From Lachnospiraceae bacterium (lineage in GTDB: Bacteria > Bacillota > Clostridia > Oscillospirales > Ruminococcaceae), in contig JAMPFE010000003.1 in assembly GCA_023664705.1 (NCBI GenBank), forward strand, positions 27,117 through 91,116: a stretch of 64,000 bases of DNA, read 5' to 3'. Numbering within the stretch: position 1 is the stretch's first letter; each line of letters opens with the position of its first letter. The notes beneath the pieces are model-generated. The model searched no databases. It worked only from the letters and a program-made list of their open reading frames with translations, and was not told where the DNA came from. A program made the translations under genes and the position numbers. Positions 25,399-34,290 of the stretch are shown piece by piece.

Positions 25399-27921
25399 AT
25401 GAAATTCGGTCATTTTGACGACAGCGCCAAGGAGTACGTCATCACGTCTCCGCGCACACCCTATCCGTGGATAAACTACCTCGGAACGCAGGGCTTCTTC
25501 TCGCTCATCTCCAACACGGCGGGAGGCTACAGCTTCTACAAGGACGCGCGTCTGCGCCGCATAACGCGCTACCGCTACAACAACGTCCCCGTTGATATGG
25601 GCGGGCGCTACTTCTACCTCAAGGACGGCGATACCGTGTGGAACCCCGGCTGGTCCCCCGTAAAAACGGAGCTCGACGAATACGAGTGCCGCCACGGTCT
25701 CGGCTACACGATAATCACGGGCAAGAAGAACGGCGTTAAGGCAAGCGTCAAATTCTTCGTGCCGCAGGATTTCAACGGCGAGATACAGAAGGTCACGATA
25801 ACCAACGAGAGCGGCGAGAAGAAGTCGCTGAAGCTCACGAGCTTCCTCGAGTGGTGCCTTTGGGACGCAAACGACGACACCACCAACTTCCAGAGAAACT
25901 ACAACACGGGCGAGGTCGAAATAGTCGGCTCCACCATTTACCACAAGACCGAATACAAGGAGCGCCGCGACCATTTCGCGTTCTACACGGTAAACGTTCC
26001 CGTGCAGGGCTTCGACACCGACCGCGAGAGCTTCCTCGGGCTGTACAACGGCTTCGAGCGCCCCGACGCGGTGTTCGAGGGCAAGCCGCACAATTCCGTC
26101 GCGGAGGGCTGGTCGCCCGTCGCCTCGCATTATATCGAGCTGGAGCTCGCCCCCGGCGAGAGCAAGGAGCTCGTGTTCTGCCTCGGCTACGTCGAGATGC
26201 CCGCCGACGAAAAATTCGACAAGAGCGGCAATTACGACGGCATAATCGCCTCCTACACGGTCGACGGAAACGGCAATAAGAAGCCGCTCGGCAACGTCAT
26301 CAACAAGAAAAAGGCGCTTGAGATGATAGACCTCTGCAACACTCCCGAAAAGGCGGACAAGCTCTTCGAGAGCCTTAAAAACTACTGGGATAAGCTCCTC
26401 ACGCAGTACACGGTCGACTCCCCCGACGAAAAGGTCAACCGCATGGTCAACATCTGGAACCAGTATCAGTGCATGGTAACGTTCAATATGTCGCGCTCGG
26501 CGTCTTATTTCGAGAGCGGCATCGGCAGAGGAATGGGCTTCCGCGACAGCAACCAAGACCTGCTCGGCTTCGTTCATCAGATACCCGAGAGAGCGCGCGA
26601 GCGCCTTATCGACCTCGCGGCGACCATGCTCGAAGACGGCGGCGCTTACCACCAGTATCAGCCGCTCACGAAAATGGGCAACCACGAGCTCGGCTCGAAC
26701 TTCAACGACGACCCGCTCTGGATGATCTTGGCAGTCGCGCAGTACGTCAAGGAAACGGGCGACGTCTCCATCCTCGACGAGAAAGTCCCCTACGAAAACA
26801 AGGCGGAGCTCGCCGACACCATGCTCGACCACTGCAAGCGCGCGTTCAACCACGTCTGCACCAAAATCGGTCCGCACGGTCTGCCGCTTTCGGGGCGCGC
26901 CGACTGGAACGACTGCCTGAACCTCTCCTGTTTCTCCGACAAGCCCGGCGAGAGCTTCCAGACCTACAACAACAAGGAGATCTTCCCGAACCCGCCGTTC
27001 TATTCGCAGAACGCCGAGTCCGTCATGATAGCGGGAATGTTCTGCTTTATCGGTCCCGAGTACCCCGCGATGTGCCGTCTTAAGGGCGACGAGACCGAGG
27101 CTAAGCGCGCCGAAGCCGAGATAGAGAAAATGCGCAAGGCCACCCTCGAAAAGGGCTACGACGGCGAGTGGTTCCTCCGCGCCTACGACCACAACGGAAA
27201 CAAGGTCGGCTCCAAGGAGTGCGACGAGGGCAAGATATTCATCGAGCCGCAGGGCTGGTGCGTTCTCGCGGGTCTCGGCAAGGACAAGGGCTGCGACATC
27301 AAGACGCTCGAAAGCGTCGACAAGTACCTCAACAGCAAGCACGGGCTTGTGCTTAACAACCCCGCGTTCACTACCTATAAGATAGAGTACGGCGAAATTT
27401 CCACCTACCCGGGCGGCTACAAGGAAAACGCGGGCGTGTTCTGCCACAACAACGCGTGGATAATCTGCGCGGAGGCTGCCGTCGGGCACGGCGACAAGGC
27501 GTTCGAGTATTACAGCAAGATAGCCCCCGCGTTCCGCGAGGAAATGAGCGACCTGCACCGCACCGAGCCGTATGTATACGCGCAGATGATAGCGGGCAAG
27601 GACGGCAAGCGCCACGGCGAGGCAAAGAACTCGTGGCTGACGGGCACGGCTGCTTGGAACTTCGTCGCGATCTCGCAGTATATCCTCGGCGTAAAGCCGC
27701 AGTACGACGGGCTGAAGATAGACCCCTCCATTCCCCGCGAGTGGGACGGTCTCAAGCTCTCCCGCCAGTTCAGGGGAGCGACCTACAAAATCAACGTCTC
27801 CAACCCGAACCACGTCTGCTCGGGCGTAAAGTCCATGACGGTCGACGGCAAGCCCGTTGACGGAAACGTCATCCCCGCGTTCGACGGCGGCGAGCACACC
27901 GTTGAGGTGGTTCTCGGCTGA
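25399..27921 (+). CDS. cbpA: Cellobiose phosphorylase (GH94)
   Basis: 840-residue cytoplasmic enzyme that splits cellobiose with phosphate into glucose-1-phosphate and glucose, saving ATP. It begins MKFGHFDDSAKEYVITSPRT and continues PYPWINYLG and SNTAGGYSFYKDARLRRITR, near-identical in style to characterised clostridial cellobiose phosphorylases. ADWNDCLNLSCFS (about D502-D505) holds the catalytic acid region; GMGFRDSNQDLLGFVH and TYPGGYKENAGVFCHNN are further GH94 signatures. The start at 25399 follows AAAGGACGG. A frame extension upstream overlaps the promoter and is rejected. Cellodextrin phosphorylase is the main alternative, but the length and N-terminus favour cellobiose. Confidence 0.95.
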   Translation: MKFGHFDDSAKEYVITSPRTPYPWINYLGTQGFFSLISNTAGGYSFYKDARLRRITRYRYNNVPVDMGGRYFYLKDGDTVWNPGWSPVKTELDEYECRHGLGYTIITGKKNGVKASVKFFVPQDFNGEIQKVTITNESGEKKSLKLTSFLEWCLWDANDDTTNFQRNYNTGEVEIVGSTIYHKTEYKERRDHFAFYTVNVPVQGFDTDRESFLGLYNGFERPDAVFEGKPHNSVAEGWSPVASHYIELELAPGESKELVFCLGYVEMPADEKFDKSGNYDGIIASYTVDGNGNKKPLGNVINKKKALEMIDLCNTPEKADKLFESLKNYWDKLLTQYTVDSPDEKVNRMVNIWNQYQCMVTFNMSRSASYFESGIGRGMGFRDSNQDLLGFVHQIPERARERLIDLAATMLEDGGAYHQYQPLTKMGNHELGSNFNDDPLWMILAVAQYVKETGDVSILDEKVPYENKAELADTMLDHCKRAFNHVCTKIGPHGLPLSGRADWNDCLNLSCFSDKPGESFQTYNNKEIFPNPPFYSQNAESVMIAGMFCFIGPEYPAMCRLKGDETEAKRAEAEIEKMRKATLEKGYDGEWFLRAYDHNGNKVGSKECDEGKIFIEPQGWCVLAGLGKDKGCDIKTLESVDKYLNSKHGLVLNNPAFTTYKIEYGEISTYPGGYKENAGVFCHNNAWIICAEAAVGHGDKAFEYYSKIAPAFREEMSDLHRTEPYVYAQMIAGKDGKRHGEAKNSWLTGTAAWNFVAISQYILGVKPQYDGLKIDPSIPREWDGLKLSRQFRGATYKINVSNPNHVCSGVKSMTVDGKPVDGNVIPAFDGGEHTVEVVLG

Positions 27922-27942
27922 TAAAGCGAATATAAACACAAC

Positions 27943-27970
27943 AAAGGAGCGGCGATGTGCCGCTCCTTTT
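27943..27970 (+). terminator. Terminator of the cellobiose phosphorylase gene
   Basis: AAAGGAGCGGC (27943-27953) pairs with GCCGCTCCTTT, ending in TTTT. It also stands opposite the end of the convergent EAL gene. Confidence 0.88.
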
Positions 27971-27974
27971 CGTG

Positions 27975-30566
27975 TTACTCGTTTATGAAGATATTCTCCG
28001 TACAGTCCTTCGTCTGCACGAGACCGTTTCGGCTGCCGTAAGCCAGCGCCTCCCCCGCGAGGAATCTGACGTTCAGCTCGGTGTCCTCGATATAGACCTC
28101 GCCGTCGCCGTACATATCGCCGATACCGTTCACCAGACCGCCCTCGCACCGCATATCGACGGAGCAGTCGCTTACGCGGCAGTTCAGATTTCCCTTATGC
28201 GTCCCAATGCAGTTTATCGTGCGCCCGTTCGCGCCGCAGTTGACGGTGCCGCTGCGCATCATTATCCTGCCCGAGCCGTTTTCGAGCGTCCCTATGCAGG
28301 CGGTGTTTATGCCGCTCACCTTTATATCCAAAAAGAAATTCTTCATTTGCAGGTCGACCGCGCCGCCAATCGAGCCAATGCCCACGGAATCGGGCGAGTT
28401 AATGGAGACCGTGCATTTGCAGTTCTCGAAATCGACGAGACTCCCGCCCTCGGAAATACCGATCGCCGTGCATTTTCTCCCCGAGCAGATAACGGTCGTG
28501 TCCCCGCCGATGAACCGTATAACGTTGGCGCGCTCGTTCTTGCCGCCTCCGACGGCAGTCACAAGGTCGCCGTTCGCCTCGATATACACCTTTCCCTCCG
28601 TCGAGATCACGATGTTCCCGGGGTTCTCCTTGCTGTCCGTACCGATAGCGTAGCAGTCCGCCCTGTTGGAAATAACGCGCAGGTCGCCTTTCCCCGTAAA
28701 ATTCACGGAGGAGGATTGAGGAACGTAAACTCCCTTTCCGTCGAACTCGTTTTTCCCGACCAGCTCTATCTCCGCCTCGGAATTGACGCCCAGCATTATC
28801 GAGGGCGCGTCCTTGTCGGTCTTTACGCGCACGTTGTCGAGGACTATCCTCGTTTTCAGCCCGTCCTTGATAACGAACAGCGTATCGAGCAGAATGTCCG
28901 TCCGCCCTTTGAGAGTAACGTTCTCCGTCTCCACGAATACCGAGCTGTAATTGTCCGCTTTCAGCATGCACAAATCGACCGTCTCGCCCTCCGCGGGGTG
29001 ATAAGCGCGGGAGATGTTCCCCGAGCCCTCGAGGTTGATATTCTCAATATCGCGCACTACGCTCTCCGAAATCTCCAGCAGCATAACGGGCTTCGGCTTC
29101 GAGGTATAGAACCCCTGTATAAGGTCGGCGCCCAGCAGTATCATCGTCTGCAGCTCCTCGTAGGTCTCAACGCCCTCCGCGAGCGCCTGATAGCCGTTCT
29201 CATGGATAAACTCGATGATCCCCGAAACGAGCTTTCGTATCTTCGGCTTCGTGTGTATCCCCTCGATAAGCGCGCGGTCAATCTTCACATAGTCGGGATT
29301 ATAGCGTATAAGGTTCGAGGTATTCGAGTAGCCCGTCCCGTAGTCGTCAACCGCGAGCTTTATATTGCAGCGCCCCATTCTCTCGTGGATAGCCTCCAGC
29401 TGCGCGTCGTCGATCTCGGTCTGCTCGGTAAACTCGATGACCATTTTCTCCATAAGCTCGCCGTATTCCTCCTCCAGCTTATGCCAGTCCTCGTCGGCAA
29501 GCATATGCGCCGTAATGGAATTTACGAACAGCTTTCGGTTTTTCAGCAGGTCCTGATGCTTTCCGATAATGTCAAGCGAGTTTCTCATGGTCGCCTTTTC
29601 AATATCGTAAAGCCTCCGCGCCCTCTCCGCGCAGTCGAGTATCTCCATAGGGTACATCCCGATGCTGCTCTCGCTGCGCATAAGCATCTCATACGCGACT
29701 ATCTCGCCGTTGTAGGCGCTCACGATAGGCTGAAAATGATATGTAAACAAATTTTCGTTGATAAGCCGCAAAAAACGGCTCATCTTCTCAAATTCGCTCT
29801 TGTTGCTCTCGTATTTCTCCACGGAATATCCGACAACGCCCCCCGTGCCGTTCAGATTGGCCTCGTACAGCGCGAATTCCGCGGTGCTCATTCTTTTCGC
29901 GAGCGGCGCGGCGCTCTCTCCGATGCCCGCCGAGAACGTCAGCCTCCTGTCCGCCGAAAAGCCGTCCTCCGTCCCGCTCTCGACAACGCTCCTCAGCTCC
30001 TCGAGATACTCCACGCCCGTCCCGACAAAATTCGGAATGTACAGCCAGAAGCGGTTCGCCGAATGAACCGAGGTCAGCGTGCCCTTCGGCGAGTGATTTA
30101 TCATCGCCGTAAGCGCGTCGAAGATCTGATATTTCGTCGGCTCGCGCTCTCCCCTCGTCTCAAACTCTATAAGCGCCAGAAGCGACGGAGCCGTGCTCTG
30201 CGAGATCTCCAGCACCAGCCGCGAGTTCTCGCATACGGGCAGTATCGACTTGCGCTGCCACTCGTGATAATCCTCGCTGCGCTTTAAAATGCCCGCCGTA
30301 AGGTTGTTGTCGTTGTACGAGACCATCTGCGCGGAAAGCTGCGTGCCGTTTTCAAAATGCTCGGGCAGCTTGTTTATAAACGCAAGCATCGTCTCGTAAT
30401 CGGGCACCTCGTCCATGCCGCTCAGTGCGCGGGCGTTCCCGTCAAGGAACACCTGACGGGTCTCGTGGCTTATAAGGAAGCCGCCTATCTCGGGGCAGAA
30501 CTCGATTATCTTCGGCCAAGCCTCGCCGAATATCTCCTTCCAGCCCATATTGTCAAAACCCGCCAC
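27975..30566 (-). CDS. Degenerate GGDEF-EAL protein fused to a C-terminal beta-helix-like domain
   Basis: 863 residues. Residues 1-115 are unassigned. About 125-245 resembles a GGDEF domain without its signature (LTFSAGIGESAAPLAKRMST, then ALYEANLNGTGGV). About 255-510 is an EAL domain with catalytic residues kept: AYEMLMRSE, FVNSIT, IEFTEQTEID, VDDYGTGYSN, VKIDRALI, AEGVETYEE and LIQGFYTSKP. Residues about 515-863 form short strands with recurrent Gly/Asn/Val turns (VTLKGRTDIL, VVGIGSIGGAVDLQ-like, CIGTLENGSG, NCIGTHKGN), like right-handed beta-helix proteins of the DUF4353 carbohydrate-binding kind. No signal or membrane segment. The start is GTG at 30566 with GGGAG upstream. It is probably a c-di-GMP phosphodiesterase gated by an intracellular beta-helix. 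Confidence 0.82.
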   Translation of the reverse strand: MAGFDNMGWKEIFGEAWPKIIEFCPEIGGFLISHETRQVFLDGNARALSGMDEVPDYETMLAFINKLPEHFENGTQLSAQMVSYNDNNLTAGILKRSEDYHEWQRKSILPVCENSRLVLEISQSTAPSLLALIEFETRGEREPTKYQIFDALTAMINHSPKGTLTSVHSANRFWLYIPNFVGTGVEYLEELRSVVESGTEDGFSADRRLTFSAGIGESAAPLAKRMSTAEFALYEANLNGTGGVVGYSVEKYESNKSEFEKMSRFLRLINENLFTYHFQPIVSAYNGEIVAYEMLMRSESSIGMYPMEILDCAERARRLYDIEKATMRNSLDIIGKHQDLLKNRKLFVNSITAHMLADEDWHKLEEEYGELMEKMVIEFTEQTEIDDAQLEAIHERMGRCNIKLAVDDYGTGYSNTSNLIRYNPDYVKIDRALIEGIHTKPKIRKLVSGIIEFIHENGYQALAEGVETYEELQTMILLGADLIQGFYTSKPKPVMLLEISESVVRDIENINLEGSGNISRAYHPAEGETVDLCMLKADNYSSVFVETENVTLKGRTDILLDTLFVIKDGLKTRIVLDNVRVKTDKDAPSIMLGVNSEAEIELVGKNEFDGKGVYVPQSSSVNFTGKGDLRVISNRADCYAIGTDSKENPGNIVISTEGKVYIEANGDLVTAVGGGKNERANVIRFIGGDTTVICSGRKCTAIGISEGGSLVDFENCKCTVSINSPDSVGIGSIGGAVDLQMKNFFLDIKVSGINTACIGTLENGSGRIMMRSGTVNCGANGRTINCIGTHKGNLNCRVSDCSVDMRCEGGLVNGIGDMYGDGEVYIEDTELNVRFLAGEALAYGSRNGLVQTKDCTENIFINE

Positions 30567-30631
30567 AGCCTGTCATCTCCCTTGACCTTGATTTCTCGTG
30601 CAATTCTTTGATTTACACTCATACAATATAC

Positions 30632-30660
30632 ATTATACAATATTTTTCATCAAAAGTCAA
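30632..30660 (-). promoter_or_regulatory. Promoter of the EAL-beta-helix gene
   Basis: Minus strand TTGACT (30655-30660), 17-bp spacer, TATAAT (30632-30637). It lies in the 125-bp gap after sbcC. Confidence 0.85.
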
Positions 30661-30691
30661 TAGATTTTGCTGTTTTGTACAAAAATATTCG

Positions 30692-33600
30692 TCACTTTAC
30701 CGCGATCGCTATCCTGCTGCTTCCGCCCGCGCCGTCGCGGGACACGATTATCTTGCGGTCTATCTCGTTTTTCATCTCCGCGACGTGGGATATAACGCCG
30801 ATAAGGCGCTCTCCGTCGGACAGCCCCTCCAGCGCCGCCATCGCCTGCCGCAGCGTCTTGTCGTCAAGCGAGCCGAAGCCCTCGTCGATAAACATCGATT
30901 CCAGCCTTATCCCGCCCGCCGTGCTCCGCACCTCATCCGAAAGCCCCAGCGCCAGCGCCAGCGACGCAATGAACGACTCCCCGCCCGAAAGCGAAGAAAC
31001 GGGTCTCTCCGACATATTGATATTATCGATAACGTTAAGCTCCAGCCCCGTCTTGCTGATCCTGTTTTTAGCCTCCTCGGGGCGCTTGAAAAGATACCGC
31101 CCTCCCGAAAATTTCCTCAGATGCTCGTTCGCGTGCCCGATCACCCTCTCAAAATAATACGACTGCACAAACGTCTCCAGGTCGAATTTCTCCGCCCCGC
31201 TCAGTCTCCCCGTAACGGTTCTGCAAAGCGCCTCCGCGTTTTCCGCGCGCCTTTTCAGCGCGGGATATTCGTCAACAAGCGCGGAAATATCGTTCAGCAC
31301 GCCCCCGTTGACGACCTCCCTCGCGGAAGCCTCGCCGCGCTCCGCCTCCAACGCCCTTTTCCTTTCGGCAAGCTCCGCGGCTCGCGCCGCTATCCCCTCA
31401 ACGTCGAGCTCTCCGTACCCCGCGATCTTTTCCTCCAGCGCCCCGATAGAGCCCTCCAGCCATTTGATATCCCCATCTCGGGCGCGAACCCCCGCGTCCG
31501 CGTCGGCATACGCCTTTTTCAGCTCCTCAATGCGCCCGTTCAGCCTGCCGATCTCGGCTCGCGCCTCGTCCTCCCCGCCGAACTCGAGGTCCCTTTTCAG
31601 CGCCGCGCAAACGTCGCTCTTCGCCCTTGCCTCGCCCTCCAGACGGTCGATCTCGGTCTGCGTTTCGCGTATCTTTTTCGAGAGCCCGTCGCGCTCTCCC
31701 GTCTTTTCGGGAATAAGCGCGCAAAGCTCCCGTCTGCGCCTTACGCCGTCCTCGCCGCGCTTCAGCTCCGCGGCTTTTTTCTCAATATCGGCGTCGATCT
31801 CCGAAAGCCTTTCAAGCGCCGCCCTTTCGGCATTTTCAATCGCGAAGCCCCCCGAAACGCTCTCCATTACGTATTCGCAACTTTTCCTTGCCCCCTCCGC
31901 CGCCGCAGCAAGCTCCGAAGCGCGTTCCCGAGCCTCGTCGGCATTTTCAATCGCGAAGCCCCCCAGAAGCTCGGAGACTTTCCCCGAAACGCTCTCCATT
32001 ACATATTCGCGGCTTTTTCTCGCGCCCTCCGCCGCCGTGAGCTCCGAAGCGCGTTCCCGAGCCCCGTCGGCATTTTCAATCGCACAGCCCCCCAGAAGCT
32101 CGGAGACCTTCCCCGAAACGCTCTCCAACACGTATTCGCGCCTTTCCCTCGCGCCCTCCGCCGCCGCGGCAAGCTCCGAAGCTCGTCCCCGAGCCCCCTC
32201 GGCATTTTCGATCGCTCTCTCCCCCAAAAGCCCCGAGACCTTCCCCGAAACGCTCTCCAGCACGTATTCGCGCCTTTCCCTCGCGCCCTCCGCCGCCGCG
32301 GCAAGCCCCGAAGCTCGTCCCCGAGCCCCCTCGGCAGCCTTGACGGCAGCCTCGACCTCCTCCTCGGACGGCGCGGAAGCGGGCTTTCGCGCGCGGTGAG
32401 GGTTCTCCTCGTACACCATGCCGCACACGGGGCAGCGCTCCCCGGCGACGAGCCCCTCCGCGAGAATACCCGCGCGGTTGTCGTTAAAAGCGGTCTGCTT
32501 TTCGGCAGCCGCCCCCCCGAGAGCGTTCGCCTCGTCCCGCGCCGCCGTGTACTTTTCCAGAGCGTTTTTCAGCTCCGCGTCCCGCTTCCGCAGCTCGCCG
32601 AGCTCCCCCAGAAGCTCCCCCAGCGCGCTCTTCCGCCTGTTGAGCTCCCCAACGGCATTGCGCAGCTCGGCAGCGTCCGCCCCCGCGTTCTCAAGCGAAG
32701 CATTCTCCGCGGCGAGCCGCTCCAGCTCCTCCGAAAGCGCCCTTTCCCTCGGAACGTCTGCGTCTCTTTCGGCAGCCAGCCTCCGCGCCCTCTCCGAAAG
32801 CTCCCCGGCAGCCTTTTTCGCCCCGTCGTATTCGGCGTACTTCCCGAGCGAGCTCTCTATCGTCGCCGCCCTCGCGCTCAAAGCCCTCTCGCCCGTTTTG
32901 CCGTCCAAAAGCCGCTCCTGCGCCGCCAGAAACGCCTTTCCGACGGTCTCCAGCTCCTCCCTTTTAATCGCGAGCTTGCTTTTTTCACCCTTCAGCGCGG
33001 CCTCGTCCCTTGCCTTGGAGCTTGCCTTTTCGATCTCGACGGCAAGCGCGCGCTCCTCCTCCGAGAGCTTCTCCAGCTCCCCTCCGAGCCGCTCGACCTC
33101 CGCGCGGTTTTCGTCGGCGATCGACAGCAGGATCTCCCTCACGGCAGCATAGTCAAAGCGCTCTCTCGCCGCGCAAAGCTCCCCGAAATACGCGCTGTCC
33201 TCCGCGCAGCTTATCCTCCCGACAGCGCTTTTAAGCGCGTTTTCCGCGTCCAACCGCTCTCTTTCGCGCATATCTCCGTAAGCCCCCAGCCTCTCGCCGA
33301 AGTCGTTGTAAACGTCCGTCTTGAATATATGCCGGAATATCTCGCGGCGCTTTTTGGTGTCCGCGTTCAGCACCTCCTGAAACTTGCCCTGCGCTATCAT
33401 CTCTATCTGCCGGAACTGCTCCCTGTCTATTCCGAGAATATCCGTTATCTCCGTATTTTCCCGGGAAACGCTCTTCACGCTGCCGTCGGGATAAGTCAGC
33501 AGCGCCTGCGTCTGCCTGAATTTCTCCTCTCCCCTCGCCGAAACGAATTTCATCTCGCGAAAGACGGCGTATTTCATCCCGCCGTTCACAAACTCAAGAG

Positions 33601-33844
33601 TCACCCTCGTCGGCGCGCCGTGCTCCGCAAAGCTCGAGTGCAGCGTGTCTCTCGCGCGGTAGCCGCCGCCCGACGGCTCCCCGTAAAGCGCAAACGTTAT
33701 CGCGTCGAATATCGAGGTCTTTCCCGCGCCCGTGTCCCCCGTGATAAGGTAAAGCCCGTGCTCGCCAAGCTCCCCGAAATCAACGGTCTGCTCCTCCGCA
33801 TAAGGCCCGAACGCCGACATAATAAGCTTTATGGGACGCATCAT
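30692..33844 (-). CDS. sbcC: SbcC, ATPase subunit of the SbcCD (Mre11-Rad50) nuclease
   Basis: 1050-residue SMC-like ATPase that with SbcD opens and trims DNA hairpins and blocked ends. Walker A is in LITGDTGAGKTSIFDAI near residue 35; the signature motif is VSSLSGGESFIASLALALGL, and Walker B is in LESMFIDEGFGSLD. The zinc hook CPVCGMVYEE is near residue 471, between two long coiled coils. Just after the hook, residues about 505-672 hold four imperfect 44-residue repeats. The start MMRPIKLIMS overlaps the distal copy of the sbcD tail by 4 bp, with AGGAGGGTGA as ribosome binding site. All catalytic motifs are intact. Confidence 0.95.
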   Translation of the reverse strand: MMRPIKLIMSAFGPYAEEQTVDFGELGEHGLYLITGDTGAGKTSIFDAITFALYGEPSGGGYRARDTLHSSFAEHGAPTRVTLEFVNGGMKYAVFREMKFVSARGEEKFRQTQALLTYPDGSVKSVSRENTEITDILGIDREQFRQIEMIAQGKFQEVLNADTKKRREIFRHIFKTDVYNDFGERLGAYGDMRERERLDAENALKSAVGRISCAEDSAYFGELCAARERFDYAAVREILLSIADENRAEVERLGGELEKLSEEERALAVEIEKASSKARDEAALKGEKSKLAIKREELETVGKAFLAAQERLLDGKTGERALSARAATIESSLGKYAEYDGAKKAAGELSERARRLAAERDADVPRERALSEELERLAAENASLENAGADAAELRNAVGELNRRKSALGELLGELGELRKRDAELKNALEKYTAARDEANALGGAAAEKQTAFNDNRAGILAEGLVAGERCPVCGMVYEENPHRARKPASAPSEEEVEAAVKAAEGARGRASGLAAAAEGARERREYVLESVSGKVSGLLGERAIENAEGARGRASELAAAAEGARERREYVLESVSGKVSELLGGCAIENADGARERASELTAAEGARKSREYVMESVSGKVSELLGGFAIENADEARERASELAAAAEGARKSCEYVMESVSGGFAIENAERAALERLSEIDADIEKKAAELKRGEDGVRRRRELCALIPEKTGERDGLSKKIRETQTEIDRLEGEARAKSDVCAALKRDLEFGGEDEARAEIGRLNGRIEELKKAYADADAGVRARDGDIKWLEGSIGALEEKIAGYGELDVEGIAARAAELAERKRALEAERGEASAREVVNGGVLNDISALVDEYPALKRRAENAEALCRTVTGRLSGAEKFDLETFVQSYYFERVIGHANEHLRKFSGGRYLFKRPEEAKNRISKTGLELNVIDNINMSERPVSSLSGGESFIASLALALGLSDEVRSTAGGIRLESMFIDEGFGSLDDKTLRQAMAALEGLSDGERLIGVISHVAEMKNEIDRKIIVSRDGAGGSSRIAIAVK
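31829..32332 (-). repeat. Four in-frame tandem repeats inside sbcC (44-codon unit)
   Basis: The word GGCATTTTC recurs at 32201, 32069, 31940 and 31829, spacings of 132, 129 and 111 bp, all multiples of three. Each unit encodes a variant of AIENAEGARGRASELAAAAE followed by GARERREYVLESVSGKVSEL. The shorter spacings come from in-frame losses of 1 and 7 codons. A 44-residue unit equals four hendecads, so the repeat lengthens one coiled-coil arm without breaking it. High identity between units shows recent expansion. Confidence 0.88.
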
Positions 33845-34290
33845 TCACCCTCCTTCAATATCTCTTCAAGCAGCCCCTTGCAAATATCCTCCTGCTCCCC
33901 GCTCATTACAGCGCCGTTCTGCTGCTCGAAAAACTCCTTGATTATATCGAGCGGCGTTTTCGCGCCTATCTCCTTTATCCCCTTTCGGGAACCCGCCGCG
34001 CCCGCCTCGGTCAGTACCACCCTCACATAATCGTCGCAGCCGTCAAGCGCCATTATCTCCCCGACGCATCATTCAATATCTCTTCGAGCAGCTCCTCGCA
34101 AATATCCTCCTGCTCCCCGTTCATTACAGCGCCGTTCTGCTGCTCGAAAAACTCCTTGATTATATCGAGCGGCGTTTTCGCGCCTATCTCCTTTATCCCC
34201 TTTCGGGAACCCGCCGCGCCCGCCTCGGTCAGTACCACCCTCACATAATCGTCGCAGCCGTCAAGCGCCATTATCTCCCCGACGCATCAT
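33841..34290 (-). repeat. Two extra tandem copies of the sbcD 3' end
   Basis: Two copies of the sbcD tail (frames 34271-34053 and 34053-33841; 218-bp period, 228 for the last) lie between sbcD and sbcC. Each opens in frame as MALDGCDDYVRVVLTEAG and lacks a 78-bp segment of the parental tail, lost between CCGCCGCG and CCGCCGTG. The stop of one unit overlaps the ATG of the next (TAATG). The distal copy keeps what looks like the original end (ILKEGE, plus the ribosome binding site of sbcC); the full-length gene now ends ILNDASGR. Production of the 70-72-residue fragments is possible through coupling but unproven. Confidence 0.85.
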
